64,000 nucleotides of DNA. It comes from Aequorivita sinensis (GTDB lineage: Bacteria; Bacteroidota; Bacteroidia; Flavobacteriales; Flavobacteriaceae). The position numbers were made by a program, and so were the translations under genes. The stretch is taken from positions 62,001-126,000 of the forward strand of contig NZ_VDMC01000008.1 in assembly GCF_006346335.1 (NCBI RefSeq). Direction: 5' to 3'. Positions within the stretch are counted from its first letter, which is position 1, and every line of letters begins with the position of its first letter. This document shows, piece after piece, positions 19,663-28,684 of this stretch. The notes beneath the pieces are model-generated. The model was not told the DNA's origin. It was given only the letters and a program-made list of their open reading frames with translations, and did no database searches.

Positions 19663-20268
19663 TTATTTGTCCGATCCGAAGTCAAAATTCACCTCAGGAG
19701 CGCTTTCGGTTCCATCGTCTGCTTTAAAGTAGGCTTTTTCATTGAAACCTAAGATGCCAGCAAAGAATTTTGTTGGAAACTGTTTTACCTCTGTATTGAA
19801 CAATCTAGCCTCTTCGTTAAATCTATTACGCTCCACGTTAATTCTGTTTTCTGTACGTTCCAACTCGTTGATTAATTCCTTAAAGTTTTCGTTTGCCTTT
19901 AAGTCTGGATAGCGTTCAAAAACGGCTAATAAACGCGATAGAGCAGAAGTAAGCCCTTGTTGAGCTTGTTGGAACTGTGCTAATTGCTCAGGTGTAACGT
20001 TAGAAGGGTCGATGTTTATAGAAGTTGCTTTACTTCTTGCTTCTGTTACTTTAATCAAAGTTTCCTGCTCAAATTCGGCGTATCCTTTAGCGGTGTTTAC
20101 GATGTTAGGAATAAGGTCTGCTCTTCGTTGGTATGAGCTCTCTACGTTAGACCATTGTGCAGTAGCTTTTTCGTCTAATACTACTAGTTTGTTATTTACT
20201 TTTGCTAAGTATAATCCAATCAATAGAATTCCACCAAGGATTATAATTATTGGTAACCATTTTTTCAT
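19663..20268 (-). CDS. lemA: LemA family protein
   Basis: A 201-aa membrane-anchored protein. One N-terminal helix (WLPIIIILGGILLIGLYL) precedes a long helical bundle with the LemA hallmarks NNKLVVLDEKATAQWSNVE, RRADLIPNIVNTAKGYA and VERNRFNEEARLFNTEVKQFPT. The molecular function of LemA is not established. Co-occurrence with TPM-domain proteins is a known genomic pattern and is seen here. The gene follows merR by 14 bases. Confidence 0.92.
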   Translation of the reverse strand: MKKWLPIIIILGGILLIGLYLAKVNNKLVVLDEKATAQWSNVESSYQRRADLIPNIVNTAKGYAEFEQETLIKVTEARSKATSINIDPSNVTPEQLAQFQQAQQGLTSALSRLLAVFERYPDLKANENFKELINELERTENRINVERNRFNEEARLFNTEVKQFPTKFFAGILGFNEKAYFKADDGTESAPEVNFDFGSDK

Positions 20269-20282
20269 AATGAGGTTGATTT

Positions 20283-20612
20283 TTAGAGTTGTTCTTTAAT
20301 TTTAATTAGTTCTGCTTTTACCGATTCCAATTTGCGAATAATTTCAAATTGATCTAGTGTTTTCTTTTTATTTTCTTTTAAATGAATTTTTGCACCCTCC
20401 AAAGTAAATCCGCGCTCTTTAACCAAATGATAGATAAGTTCAAGATTCTTAATGTCTTCTTGTGTGAACTTTCTGTTTCCTTTAGCGTTTTTTTTCGGTT
20501 TTAAAACGTCAAATTCCTTTTCCCAAAACCGTATTAACGATGTGTTCACATCAAAAGCTTTGGCAACTTCGCCAATGCCGTAATACATTTTTTCTGGGAG
20601 GTCTATGTGCAT
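20283..20612 (-). CDS. MerR family transcriptional regulator
   Basis: A 109-aa regulator with an N-terminal winged helix: YYGIGEVAKAFDVNTSLIRFWEKEFDVLKPKKNAKGNRKFTQ, cut here at its HTH core. GEVAKAF and IRFWEKEF are the MerR signatures. Residues 55-100 form a dimerising coiled coil. There is no C-terminal effector domain, so no ligand can be predicted. It sits between the M23 peptidase gene and lemA on the same strand and may regulate this operon (inference). Confidence 0.88.
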   Translation of the reverse strand: MHIDLPEKMYYGIGEVAKAFDVNTSLIRFWEKEFDVLKPKKNAKGNRKFTQEDIKNLELIYHLVKERGFTLEGAKIHLKENKKKTLDQFEIIRKLESVKAELIKIKEQL

Positions 20613-20660
20613 TATTTAATTTAAGAGTTAATAATGTTTTAAGTTGTATAATGGGTTAGA

Positions 20661-21638
20661 TTAATCGAGAGACTGGTTTTCTTCTTGTGATTTTCTCAAA
20701 ATGTCAGCAAATTCTTCCGCAGTTAAACTTCCATAATAAAAGTTTATTGGGTTAATGCGTTCACCGTCTTTAAACACTTCATAATGGCAGTGTGGCGCCT
20801 GACTTCTACCAGTACTTCCTACAAATCCGATAATATCACCACGCTGCACTTTTTGCCCAACTTTCACATTGTATTTGTATAAGTGCGCATATAGGCTTTC
20901 ATATCCATAACCGTGGTCTATTACTATATGGTTTCCGTAGCCACTTGCCGTGTTATCGGCGCGTGCTATTCTTCCATTTCCTGTTGCGTAAATTGGAGTT
21001 CCCCTTGGTGCGGTGAAATCCATACCATAATGAAATTTACGTGCTTTTGTAAATGGGTCTGTTCTATAGCCATATCCAGAAGCCATCCTAGTTAAATCTT
21101 TGTTTTTTACCGGCTGAATTGCTGGAATTGCCTCTAATAACTTTTCTTTTTCTTCAGCCAATTTAGCTATTTCATCTAAGGATTTAGATTGGATGACGAT
21201 TTGTTTTGTCAAGATATCTAAATTGCGTGAAGAGTTTATGATTAGCTTAGAATTATCAAAACCTTCTAAATCTTTATATCGGTTTATCCCTCCAAAACCT
21301 GCTTTACGCTGTTCCTCTGGGATAGGGTTTGCTTCAAAATATATACGGTACAAATTGTTGTCTCTTTCTTCAACCTCAGATAAAACAGCTTGTGCTTGCT
21401 CCATTTTTCTGTTTAAAAGCTCGAACTGCAATTGCATATTATGAAGCTCGCGCTGTAAGGACAACTCTTTGGGAGTTTGAACCGAGGGAAGGTTTAGGTA
21501 AATGATGAGAAGTATAAAACCACTCAAGAACATCCCTAGAATACTTAAAGCGAAGATTTTTATTTTTCTCCCTTTTTTCTTCTCTATTTTTTTATACGAA
21601 AGTGTTTCGCTATCGTAATAATATTTAACCTTAGACAT
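20661..21638 (-). CDS. M23 family metallopeptidase (LytM domain)
   Basis: A 325-aa cell-wall endopeptidase or divisome-type LytM protein. It has a cytoplasmic N-terminus, one membrane helix (about 27-48), a periplasmic coiled coil (about 60-180), and a C-terminal M23 domain with HYGMDFTAPRGTPIY (metal His and Asp) and the HCHYEVF HxH motif. All expected zinc ligands are present, so it is probably active on peptidoglycan cross-bridges. Divergent from alaS. First gene of the run M23, merR, lemA, TPM, TPM. Confidence 0.9.
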   Translation of the reverse strand: MSKVKYYYDSETLSYKKIEKKKGRKIKIFALSILGMFLSGFILLIIYLNLPSVQTPKELSLQRELHNMQLQFELLNRKMEQAQAVLSEVEERDNNLYRIYFEANPIPEEQRKAGFGGINRYKDLEGFDNSKLIINSSRNLDILTKQIVIQSKSLDEIAKLAEEKEKLLEAIPAIQPVKNKDLTRMASGYGYRTDPFTKARKFHYGMDFTAPRGTPIYATGNGRIARADNTASGYGNHIVIDHGYGYESLYAHLYKYNVKVGQKVQRGDIIGFVGSTGRSQAPHCHYEVFKDGERINPINFYYGSLTAEEFADILRKSQEENQSLD

Positions 21639-21653
21639 GCGTTAAAAAATTGC

Positions 21654-21661
21654 TATTTTTG
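21654..21661 (+). promoter_or_regulatory. candidate promoter -7 element before alaS
   Basis: TATTTTTG matches TAnnTTTG. It is followed at once by a GC-rich 7-bp hairpin (CGCGTTG / CAGCGCG, 21662-21680, one G-U pair) at what would be the very 5' end of the alaS leader. Confidence 0.4.
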
Positions 21662-21850
21662 CGCGTTGATTGTCAGCGCGAAGTAAAGGTAACGTTTTTA
21701 CAAATATAGAAATTGTTTGCTAGTGCGCCTAACCAATAATTTTAGCATAATTTTATAATAAATTGAAACATCTTATCTGAAATCTTAAGATAATTAAAAA
21801 GTTTAGGCCAAAGATGAGACAAGACCTTCAGAATTAAATAAAAACAAAAC

Positions 21851-24463
21851 ATGAAGTCAAAGGAAATACGTTCCAAATTTTTAGAGTTTTTCAAGTCGAA
21901 AGAACACCTTGTAGTTCCATCGGCACCAATGGTTGTGAAAAACGATCCAACGTTAATGTTCATTAATAGTGGGATGGCCCCGTTTAAAGAATATTTTTTA
22001 GGCAATGGTAAGCCAAAGAGTAACCGTATTTCCGATACACAAAAATGTCTTCGCGTAAGTGGAAAACACAACGATCTTGAAGAAGTGGGGATGGATACTT
22101 ACCACCATACTATGTTCGAGATGTTGGGGAATTGGAGTTTTGGAGATTACTTTAAAAAAGAAGCAATCGAATGGGCTTGGGAACTTTTAACCGAAGTCTA
22201 TAAAATAGACAAAGACATTCTTTACGTAACGATTTTTGAAGGTGACGAAAGCGAAGGCTTAGAGCGCGATACTGAAGCTTATAATCTTTGGAAACAGTTT
22301 GTTCCTGAAGATCGAATTCTAAATGGAAACAAAAAGGATAACTTCTGGGAAATGGGAGATCAAGGACCTTGCGGACCTTGTAGTGAGATTCACGTAGATA
22401 TTCGATCTGCCGAAGAAAAAGCAAAAATTTCAGGAAAAGACTTAGTAAACCAAGACCACCCACAAGTTGTTGAGGTTTGGAACTTGGTTTTTATGCAATT
22501 CAATAGAAAAGCAAACGGAAGTCTTGAAAAATTAGCTGCGCAACACGTTGACACGGGAATGGGCTTCGAGCGTTTATGTACGGTTTTGCAAAATAAAACT
22601 AGTAATTACGACACAGATGTATTTACTCCGCTTATTCGTGAAATTGAAGCTATAACTGAAACTAAGTACGGAAAGGACGAGAAAAAAGATATCGCAATTC
22701 GCGTAATTGCAGACCACGTTCGCGCAGTTGCATTTTCTATTGCAGATGGGCAGTTGCCAAGTAATACTGGAGCTGGTTATGTAATACGAAGAATTTTAAG
22801 AAGAGCAATCCGTTATGGTTTTACCTTCCTAGATAAAAAAGAACCGTTTATTTATAAGTTGGTGGCAACACTAACAGACCAAATGGGAGAAGCTTTCCCA
22901 GAACTTGTTTCTGAAAAGAACTTAATGACAAATGTTATCCGCGAGGAAGAACAATCGTTTTTAAGAACATTAGACCAAGGACTAGTTTTACTTGAAAATA
23001 TAATTGAATCGGCAGATTCTAAGGAGATTTCTGGTAAAAAGGCTTTCGAACTTTATGATACTTTCGGATTCCCGATAGATTTAACCGCGCTTATTTTACG
23101 TGAAAGAGGATATTCTTTAAATGAAGAAGAATTTAATGCTGAGCTTCAACAACAAAAAGATCGTTCTCGTGCTGCAACTAAAGTTGAAACTGGCGATTGG
23201 ATTGTTTTAGAAGAAGATGAAGTTGAAGAATTTGTAGGCTACGATACTTTAAAAACTCGAGTTAGAATTACGAAATATCGCAAAGTAGAAAGCAAGAAAG
23301 ATGGTGAAATGTATCAGCTTGTTTTCAACCTAACACCATTTTATCCTGAAGGTGGAGGTCAAGTGGGTGATAAAGGATATTTAGAAGCTGCAGATGGTGG
23401 TGTAACTTATATTGTTGATACGAAAAAGGAGAACAATTTAATTATACATTTCTCAAAAACACTACCGCGTACCATAGAAGATCCATTTTTGGCTGTTGTG
23501 GATGAGAAACAACGCTTTAGAACTGCTTCCAACCACACAGCAACACACTTACTTCATCAAGGCTTAAGAAATATATTAGGCGACCATATCGCTCAAAAAG
23601 GGAGTATGGTTCACAGCCGAAACTTGCGATTTGACTTCTCACATTTCGCAAAGGTGACAGATGAAGAGTTAAAGCAAGTAGAAGACTTTGTGAATGCTAG
23701 AATTCGCGAAGGAATTGCTTTAGAAGAAAGAAGAAATATTCCTTACCAACAAGCTATAGACGAAGGTGCAATCGCACTTTTTGGAGAGAAATACGGCGAT
23801 GCTGTTCGCGCAATTAAGTTTGGAAAATCGATGGAGCTTTGTGGAGGAACTCACGTTGGCAACACCAACGATATTTGGCATTTTATTATTACTTCAGAAG
23901 GGGCTGTTGCATCTGGAATTAGAAGGATAGAAGCTATTACTGGCGATGCTGCAAAACAATATTTTATTGATAGAAGTGAATCGTTCGCATCAGTTCAAAA
24001 AGCGCTGAACAACGCTAAAGATCCGGTGAAGGCTGTAGAAAACTTACAAGAAGAAAACAGCAATCTGCAAAAACAGATTCAGCAGTTGTTGAAAGACAAG
24101 GCAAAGAATTTAAAAGGCGATTTAAAATCTGAAATAAAAGAAGTAAACGGCATCAACTTCCTTGCGAAAAAGATAGATTTGGATGCAGGCGGAATGAAAG
24201 ATTTGGCTTTTGAAATGGGCGGAGAGTCTGAAAATTTATTTTTAGTATTTGGTGCAGAAAATGACGGTAAAGCCTTGCTAGCTTGTTATATTTCAAAGGA
24301 ACTAGCTGCAGAAAAAGATTTGAATGCTGGTAAGATTGTGCGCGAGCTTGGAAAATTTATCCAAGGAGGTGGGGGTGGTCAAGCATTCTTTGCAACTGCA
24401 GGGGGTAAAAATCCAGCCGGAATTGATGAGGCTTTAGAAAAAGCTATAGATTATCTGAATTAA
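21851..24463 (+). CDS. alaS: alanyl-tRNA synthetase
   Basis: Charges tRNA-Ala. The full-length protein (870 aa) has a class II catalytic core from the start ([41 protein letters not shown]), a tRNA-binding middle, and an editing domain with the zinc motifs [10 protein letters not shown] and [10 protein letters not shown] coiled coil leads to the C-terminal domain ending in the glycine-rich [15 protein letters not shown] segment. The order and length are canonical. It lies divergent to the M23 gene, with a leader of about 180 bases. Confidence 0.97.
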   Translation: MKSKEIRSKFLEFFKSKEHLVVPSAPMVVKNDPTLMFINSGMAPFKEYFLGNGKPKSNRISDTQKCLRVSGKHNDLEEVGMDTYHHTMFEMLGNWSFGDYFKKEAIEWAWELLTEVYKIDKDILYVTIFEGDESEGLERDTEAYNLWKQFVPEDRILNGNKKDNFWEMGDQGPCGPCSEIHVDIRSAEEKAKISGKDLVNQDHPQVVEVWNLVFMQFNRKANGSLEKLAAQHVDTGMGFERLCTVLQNKTSNYDTDVFTPLIREIEAITETKYGKDEKKDIAIRVIADHVRAVAFSIADGQLPSNTGAGYVIRRILRRAIRYGFTFLDKKEPFIYKLVATLTDQMGEAFPELVSEKNLMTNVIREEEQSFLRTLDQGLVLLENIIESADSKEISGKKAFELYDTFGFPIDLTALILRERGYSLNEEEFNAELQQQKDRSRAATKVETGDWIVLEEDEVEEFVGYDTLKTRVRITKYRKVESKKDGEMYQLVFNLTPFYPEGGGQVGDKGYLEAADGGVTYIVDTKKENNLIIHFSKTLPRTIEDPFLAVVDEKQRFRTASNHTATHLLHQGLRNILGDHIAQKGSMVHSRNLRFDFSHFAKVTDEELKQVEDFVNARIREGIALEERRNIPYQQAIDEGAIALFGEKYGDAVRAIKFGKSMELCGGTHVGNTNDIWHFIITSEGAVASGIRRIEAITGDAAKQYFIDRSESFASVQKALNNAKDPVKAVENLQEENSNLQKQIQQLLKDKAKNLKGDLKSEIKEVNGINFLAKKIDLDAGGMKDLAFEMGGESENLFLVFGAENDGKALLACYISKELAAEKDLNAGKIVRELGKFIQGGGGGQAFFATAGGKNPAGIDEALEKAIDYLN

Positions 24464-24471
24464 TATAATCA

Positions 24472-24533
24472 CTTTGTGTGCTCTGCGTCTCTGCAGTAAA
24501 TTTTATACTGCAAAGGCGCAAGGTATGCGGAGA
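24472..24533. repeat. dispersed imperfect inverted repeat
   Basis: The CTCTGCGTCTCTGCAGTAAA arm and the TACTGCAAAGGCGCAAGG arm are near-complementary around a short loop. The wording (tctgcg-tct-ctgc / gcaaaggcgca) is that of a short repeat family often found between flavobacterial genes. It may also act as a terminator for alaS. Confidence 0.5.
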
Positions 24534-24548
24534 AGTTTTTAAAATATC

Positions 24549-25544
24549 ATGAAACTTCAAACCGAAATCCCCTTATCGCCTGAAGAAAATCAGATAGATT
24601 ATTCTTCAAAAATTCTTCTGTTAGGAAGTTGTTTTTCGGAAAACATTGGGGCGAAGTTCGACTATTTTAAATTTCAAAATATTCAAAATCCATTTGGAAT
24701 AATATTCAATGTTGTTTCACTTGAGAAATTGGTGAGGCGTGCCATTGAAAACAATCTTTTTTCAGAAGAAGATATTTTTCACCACAATGGCATTTGGAAA
24801 TGTTTTGAAGCGCATTCAGAATTGAATTCACTAAGTAAAGATGAGTATTTGAAGAGTCTTAATGCAGCGCTTCAGAACTTAAGAAGCGCGGTTTTAAATT
24901 CAACCCATATTATTATCACTTTAGGTACGTCTTGGGTTTATAAGTATGTGGGAGATTGGTCCTCCAATATTAACCCAGATTCAGATGCGGTTGCTAAACA
25001 TGAAATTGTAGCCAACTGCCATAAACTTCCACAGAAAAATTTTAAAAAAGAACTTCTTTCAGTTGAAGAGACAACAGGAAGTATTCAAAATATACTAAAT
25101 AAGATCTCGGAAGTAAATCCCAAGACCATCGTGTTGTTTACTGTTTCTCCAGTAAGGCATGTAAAAGATGGTTTTGTTGAAAACACGATTAGCAAAGCAC
25201 ATTTAATTTCCGCAATCCACCAATCCTTGTCACCTCGAACGGAGTCGAGAAGCTTCTACTTTCCATCTTTCGAAATTATGATGGATGAACTCCGTGACTA
25301 TAGGTTTTATGCGGAAGATATGCTTCACCCTAATAAAACCGCCATTGAAATTATTTGGCAGAAGTTTTCAAAAGTTTGGATTTCTTCAGAAACACAATCC
25401 TTGCAAAGGGAAATAGCAGTGATACAAAGTGGACTACTACACAAACCTTTCAACGCTGAAAGTGAGGAGCATCTTCAATTTTTGGAAAAGCTCAAACAGA
25501 AAATTTCTTCAGTTAAAGAGCTATTTCCTCACATCCATTTTTAA
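24549..25544 (+). CDS. GSCFA-domain protein
   Basis: A 331-aa protein with the family-naming motif near the N-terminus, ILLLGSCFSENIG, followed by FGIIFN, TLGTSWVYK and FTVSPVRH, and a late DMLHPNKTAIEIIW block. These blocks suggest an SGNH-hydrolase-like fold (Ser in GSCFSEN, Asp/His in DMLHPN), but the activity of GSCFA proteins is not known. No signal peptide. A dispersed palindromic repeat lies inside the frame at 25229-25257 and codes for SPRTESRS without breaking it. Confidence 0.82.
   Translation: MKLQTEIPLSPEENQIDYSSKILLLGSCFSENIGAKFDYFKFQNIQNPFGIIFNVVSLEKLVRRAIENNLFSEEDIFHHNGIWKCFEAHSELNSLSKDEYLKSLNAALQNLRSAVLNSTHIIITLGTSWVYKYVGDWSSNINPDSDAVAKHEIVANCHKLPQKNFKKELLSVEETTGSIQNILNKISEVNPKTIVLFTVSPVRHVKDGFVENTISKAHLISAIHQSLSPRTESRSFYFPSFEIMMDELRDYRFYAEDMLHPNKTAIEIIWQKFSKVWISSETQSLQREIAVIQSGLLHKPFNAESEEHLQFLEKLKQKISSVKELFPHIHF
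25229..25257. repeat. dispersed CTCGA-nn-AGTCGAG palindromic repeat inside a gene
   Basis: CCTCGAACGGAGTCGAGA is almost identical to CCTCGAGCGCAGTCGAGA at 59223-59240. The arms CTCGA and TCGAG are complementary. Here the unit lies in frame within the GSCFA gene. Confidence 0.6.
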
Positions 25545-25582
25545 AAATTCTACTATATCGCGTCTTAATTCAAAATCTCATT

Positions 25583-25604
25583 ATACGTCAATTGCCTTAT
25601 TGAT
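25583..25604 (+). repeat. 22-bp direct repeat, copy 1, upstream of lipoprotein gene
   Basis: Begins ATACGTCAATTGCCTTATTG and is identical over 22 bases to the stretch at 26322-26343. It lies 95 bases before the ATG at 25678. Confidence 0.7.
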
Positions 25605-25677
25605 ATGAGTTTCTTTTAGATGCAATTTTGTTTTTATAATAATTAAACTTCCAAATTGGAAATTAAAACCAAAAATT

Positions 25678-26202
25678 ATGAAAACATTCAACAAGATTTT
25701 TTTAGTCTTAATGTCAGTGCTAGCAATAAGTTTAACTTCTTGCAGCAAGGACGACGATGGGGGGCAAGACCCAACGGGTGGAACAGGAACTTTTAAAGCC
25801 AAAGTAGATGGAGATTCTTTTAACTCCTTAAACGGAACTGTTGTCGGAGAGATTACTCAATCTGGTCCAACTAAGGTTTTTGCTATTAGTGCAGGAACTT
25901 CCGATTCGGAAAATTTACAAATGGTAATCACAACTTTTGATGGGGTGGGAACTTACGATCTAAATTTTACCAATATAGGTACGTATAGTTATTTGCCAGA
26001 CCCAAGTAACCCAGACCCTAATACGGTTGTCATTTATACTACTGGTAACGGGCAGCCTACAAATGGCGAAATTAAAGTTTCAAGTTTTGAAAATAACATT
26101 GCTAAGGGGACCTTTAGTTTCACAGCCTACAATTTAGATAATCTATCGCAATCTGTTTCTGTTACAGAGGGCGAGTTCAACATTGAAATGTCCGTAAATT
26201 AG
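25678..26202 (+). CDS. small lipoprotein, DUF6252-like
   Basis: A 174-aa lipoprotein. MKTFNKIFLVLMSVLAISLTSC gives the lipobox cysteine at 22, followed by a KDDDGG tether and a beta-rich domain (FKAKVDGDSFNSLNGTV, NLQMVITTFDGVGTYDL, GEIKVSSFENNIAKGTFSFTA). This pattern is shared with small flavobacterial lipoproteins of the DUF6252 kind. Function unknown. It shares a 22-bp upstream repeat with the next gene, which suggests common control. Confidence 0.75.
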   Translation: MKTFNKIFLVLMSVLAISLTSCSKDDDGGQDPTGGTGTFKAKVDGDSFNSLNGTVVGEITQSGPTKVFAISAGTSDSENLQMVITTFDGVGTYDLNFTNIGTYSYLPDPSNPDPNTVVIYTTGNGQPTNGEIKVSSFENNIAKGTFSFTAYNLDNLSQSVSVTEGEFNIEMSVN

Positions 26203-26228
26203 GGTGTTATAAAGCTTATTATCAGATT

Positions 26229-26269
26229 AAACCGATTTCAAGACGCAGGTTTTGTATTCGGTTTTTTTA
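26229..26269 (+). terminator. intrinsic terminator
   Basis: AAACCGA and TCGGTTT form a 7-bp stem followed by TTTTATT, right after the small lipoprotein gene. Confidence 0.6.
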
Positions 26270-26321
26270 TTAAACTACTTGCGCTGGATAAACCTACTCT
26301 CTAATTATTTCTTACTTAGGA

Positions 26322-26343
26322 ATACGTCAATTGCCTTATTGAT
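26322..26343 (+). repeat. 22-bp direct repeat, copy 2, upstream of propeller gene
   Basis: Identical to 25583-25604; it lies 74 bases before the ATG at 26396. Confidence 0.7.
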
Positions 26344-26395
26344 TTTACCCTCAGACATGATCATATTTGAATAATAAACTAATAACCAAAATATT

Positions 26396-28264
26396 ATGAA
26401 GACCTCAAGAAAATTTTACATGCTTTATGCCATTTTGTTCCTAACGTTAAACACTGGTATTGCGCAAAGGGCGGAGCAACCTGATTTTAGATATGATACA
26501 GGTGCCAAGATAAATGATATGATATTAACTCAAGGTGGAACAATGGTTGTTGCTACTAATAATGGTTTAGTGGGGATTAAGCCAGGTAGCAACCAACTGT
26601 TGTTTAATTTTACCGAATACGGACGTGTAAAACCCGAGGAACTTACTTTTGTGCCAAATGCGCCATACGTTATAGTTGCGCAAGGTGGGTTCGCTAATTT
26701 AACTGCAAAAAAATCTGTTATCGATTATATGTCTGGACAAGTACTTTTTAATACCGAAAGTAATGGTTGGAAAGTTGCTTATAGTTGTGAAGTGAAAATG
26801 CCACAGAACAAATTAGTGGTTACAGGGCAACGCCGAGCAGATGAAAAATATGCAACTGCTGTGGCTGTTTATGATTTAAATAGTGGAAAGGAGGATTATC
26901 GTTTTAATCTCGGTGAACCTGGAAAAGTTTCTGTGGGTGCAGGAATGCAACCGAGCGGATCTGTTTTATTGTTGAAAGATTACCTTATTGTTCCAACAAC
27001 TAAAGGATTATTGGCAAAAAAAGCACAGACAGGTGAAACTCTTTGGCAAAATGATATGAAGAATATAAATTGGATGGTAGCTGATGCTACTGAGAACGAA
27101 ATTTATGCATTCGAAAGTGTAAATCAGGGTAAAAACACCCGAATTCATAAGGTGGGTGTAAACGGAACAGAACTTTGGAAGGATGATCATAAGGTAAAGG
27201 GGCAAGTAGTAAATTTTGAAATCCTACCAAACGGAATAGCAGTAGTTAGCAATCAAAGTGACGGGGGGAATAACAGCATATTTGCAACGAAAAACGAATC
27301 CAATATTGCATTTTTAAGTGCTGCAAATGGGGAAGATCTTTGGGATAAAGCACCCAAAACTAAAGGCTATGTACAGCACTTTTATGTAATGGAAGACGGC
27401 ATTCTCTTCGGAATTTACCAAGGGGGTATCAATAAGATTTCATTTGATGGACAAACGCTTTTTAAAAAACCATTAAAGACGGGAGAAAATATTTTAACTA
27501 TGGCGCATACCCCACAGGGATTGATCTATATTACTTCGGAAGACGCCAATATTGTAAATCTGGAAAATGGTGAGCAGGTTTGGCAAAAACCGCTTAAATA
27601 TAAAAGAGCAGGAGCGGTAAGTTCAACTCTCGACAAAAGGAACAACCGCTATTTAATTAGCGCAGATGAAACTTTGTACGCTGTAGATGCAACCTCTGGT
27701 GATGTTAGCATTTTAGCCGAAACTAATTTTGAAGGCAAGGAAGATCCTTCACACGTTGAGATTCGTGATGGCGGTATTTTATTAACCAGCGATCAAAATA
27801 TGCAATTAATAGATTGGGATGGCGAAAAGCAATGGCACGAATATTATCGCGCACCTGGTAAAAGTGCTATGGGTGCAGTTTTAGCTGGGGTTGCAGCCGT
27901 AGCTACGGCTACGACGGCTGTAGCTGCTGCAAATTCGTCCATGCAGAACAAGCTTGCAGGATATGATGAAGAATCTGAAAGCGATGCAAGATTGGCAGGA
28001 GGAATGGCTGCTGCAAGTGGCGCTTCGGTTGCAGAAATGTTGAAACGGTTTAAAGCTACCGCCGCAACTAGAAACGAGCAATTTATACTTACTAAACTTG
28101 ACGATGGTGTTGGCTTGGTGAAAGTTTGTAGAGATACTGGTGCTAAAGAAAAAGAAATTGTATTAAAGAATAAGCAACCGGAATATATAGTGGATGAAAT
28201 AGGTGGTTTGCTGTATTATAAAGCAGATAATAATTCAATTTTCGCATACGATCTTAAAAAGTAA
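26396..28264 (+). CDS. exported PQQ-like beta-propeller protein
   Basis: A 622-aa protein with a signal peptide ending in GIAQ (residue 24). Residues 30-480 carry repeated blades with an A/Q-x-G-E-x-L/D-W pattern (KAQTGETLWQND, SAANGEDLWDKA, NLENGEQVWQKP, DWDGEKQWHEY), typical of PQQ-like propellers. Many such proteins do not bind PQQ. An Ala-rich hydrophobic stretch (GAVLAGVAAVATATTAVAAA, about residues 493-512) interrupts the propeller before a last blade. Probably periplasmic or surface-bound; function unknown. Confidence 0.75.
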   Translation: MKTSRKFYMLYAILFLTLNTGIAQRAEQPDFRYDTGAKINDMILTQGGTMVVATNNGLVGIKPGSNQLLFNFTEYGRVKPEELTFVPNAPYVIVAQGGFANLTAKKSVIDYMSGQVLFNTESNGWKVAYSCEVKMPQNKLVVTGQRRADEKYATAVAVYDLNSGKEDYRFNLGEPGKVSVGAGMQPSGSVLLLKDYLIVPTTKGLLAKKAQTGETLWQNDMKNINWMVADATENEIYAFESVNQGKNTRIHKVGVNGTELWKDDHKVKGQVVNFEILPNGIAVVSNQSDGGNNSIFATKNESNIAFLSAANGEDLWDKAPKTKGYVQHFYVMEDGILFGIYQGGINKISFDGQTLFKKPLKTGENILTMAHTPQGLIYITSEDANIVNLENGEQVWQKPLKYKRAGAVSSTLDKRNNRYLISADETLYAVDATSGDVSILAETNFEGKEDPSHVEIRDGGILLTSDQNMQLIDWDGEKQWHEYYRAPGKSAMGAVLAGVAAVATATTAVAAANSSMQNKLAGYDEESESDARLAGGMAAASGASVAEMLKRFKATAATRNEQFILTKLDDGVGLVKVCRDTGAKEKEIVLKNKQPEYIVDEIGGLLYYKADNNSIFAYDLKK

Positions 28265-28321
28265 ACGGAATCAAAAACTTTTTTTAACCACGGACGAGGT
28301 GAGGAGCGTTCAAGGTTTTGA

Positions 28322-28356
28322 AACCCCATGGGAATCCATGGGGTTAAATTATTTTG
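28322..28356 (+). terminator. hairpin, probable terminator
   Basis: A perfect 10-bp stem, AACCCCATGG / CCATGGGGTT, with a GAAT loop is followed by AAATTATTTT. It comes after the propeller gene. The preceding TTTAACCACGGACGAGG stretch resembles a dispersed intergenic repeat. Confidence 0.6.
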
Positions 28357-28370
28357 AACATGGCAAATAA

Positions 28371-28389
28371 GGCGGATGCCCTATACGTT
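28371..28389 (+). promoter_or_regulatory. candidate operator, site 1 (GGCnnATGCCCTAT)
   Basis: GGCGGATGCCCTATACGTT precedes the kinase operon. A close match (GGCAAATGCCCTATTTTACG) precedes the response regulator gene at 30591-30610. It could be a binding site for the regulator. Confidence 0.35.
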
Positions 28390-28429
28390 TGATTCAAAAG
28401 AAGATATATCTTTATTTATTAAAAATCCT

Positions 28430-28684
28430 ATGGAAATAGATTTTACAATTCTTTTTATTGCCATTCTTACCCTAATTATTTCAGGAATGTTATGGTGGCA
28501 CTATATTGTTCGCAAAATGGCTATGCAAATACATTCACAAATTAAGGAGAAAATAAATATAGCTATTGAGCTACATAGTAGCCAACTTGATCTTCGGGCA
28601 AAAAAATTGGATAATTATAATTTTTTAATTCATAATTTAGAGCAGGCTTTAATTATTCAGCCCGAAATAACTTTAAAAATATGA
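28430..28684 (+). CDS. small membrane protein of unknown function
   Basis: An 84-aa protein with one N-terminal membrane helix (FTILFIAILTLIISGMLWWHYIV) and a charged helical tail. I start at the ATG at 28430. The earlier ATG at 28376 overlaps the putative operator and adds a polar stretch in front of the helix. The last codon overlaps the kinase gene start in an ATGA junction, implying translational coupling and a role linked to the sensor kinase. No family recognised. Confidence 0.6.
   Translation: MEIDFTILFIAILTLIISGMLWWHYIVRKMAMQIHSQIKEKINIAIELHSSQLDLRAKKLDNYNFLIHNLEQALIIQPEITLKI

Noticed and set aside
21772-21793. TTATCT/AGATAA inverted repeat before alaS as an operator or T-box
   Set aside because: Short AT-rich symmetry is expected by chance here, and no T-box features are present.
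28376-28429. Longer start for the small protein before the kinase
   Set aside because: It overlaps the candidate operator and adds polar residues before the membrane helix; 28430 is preferred.
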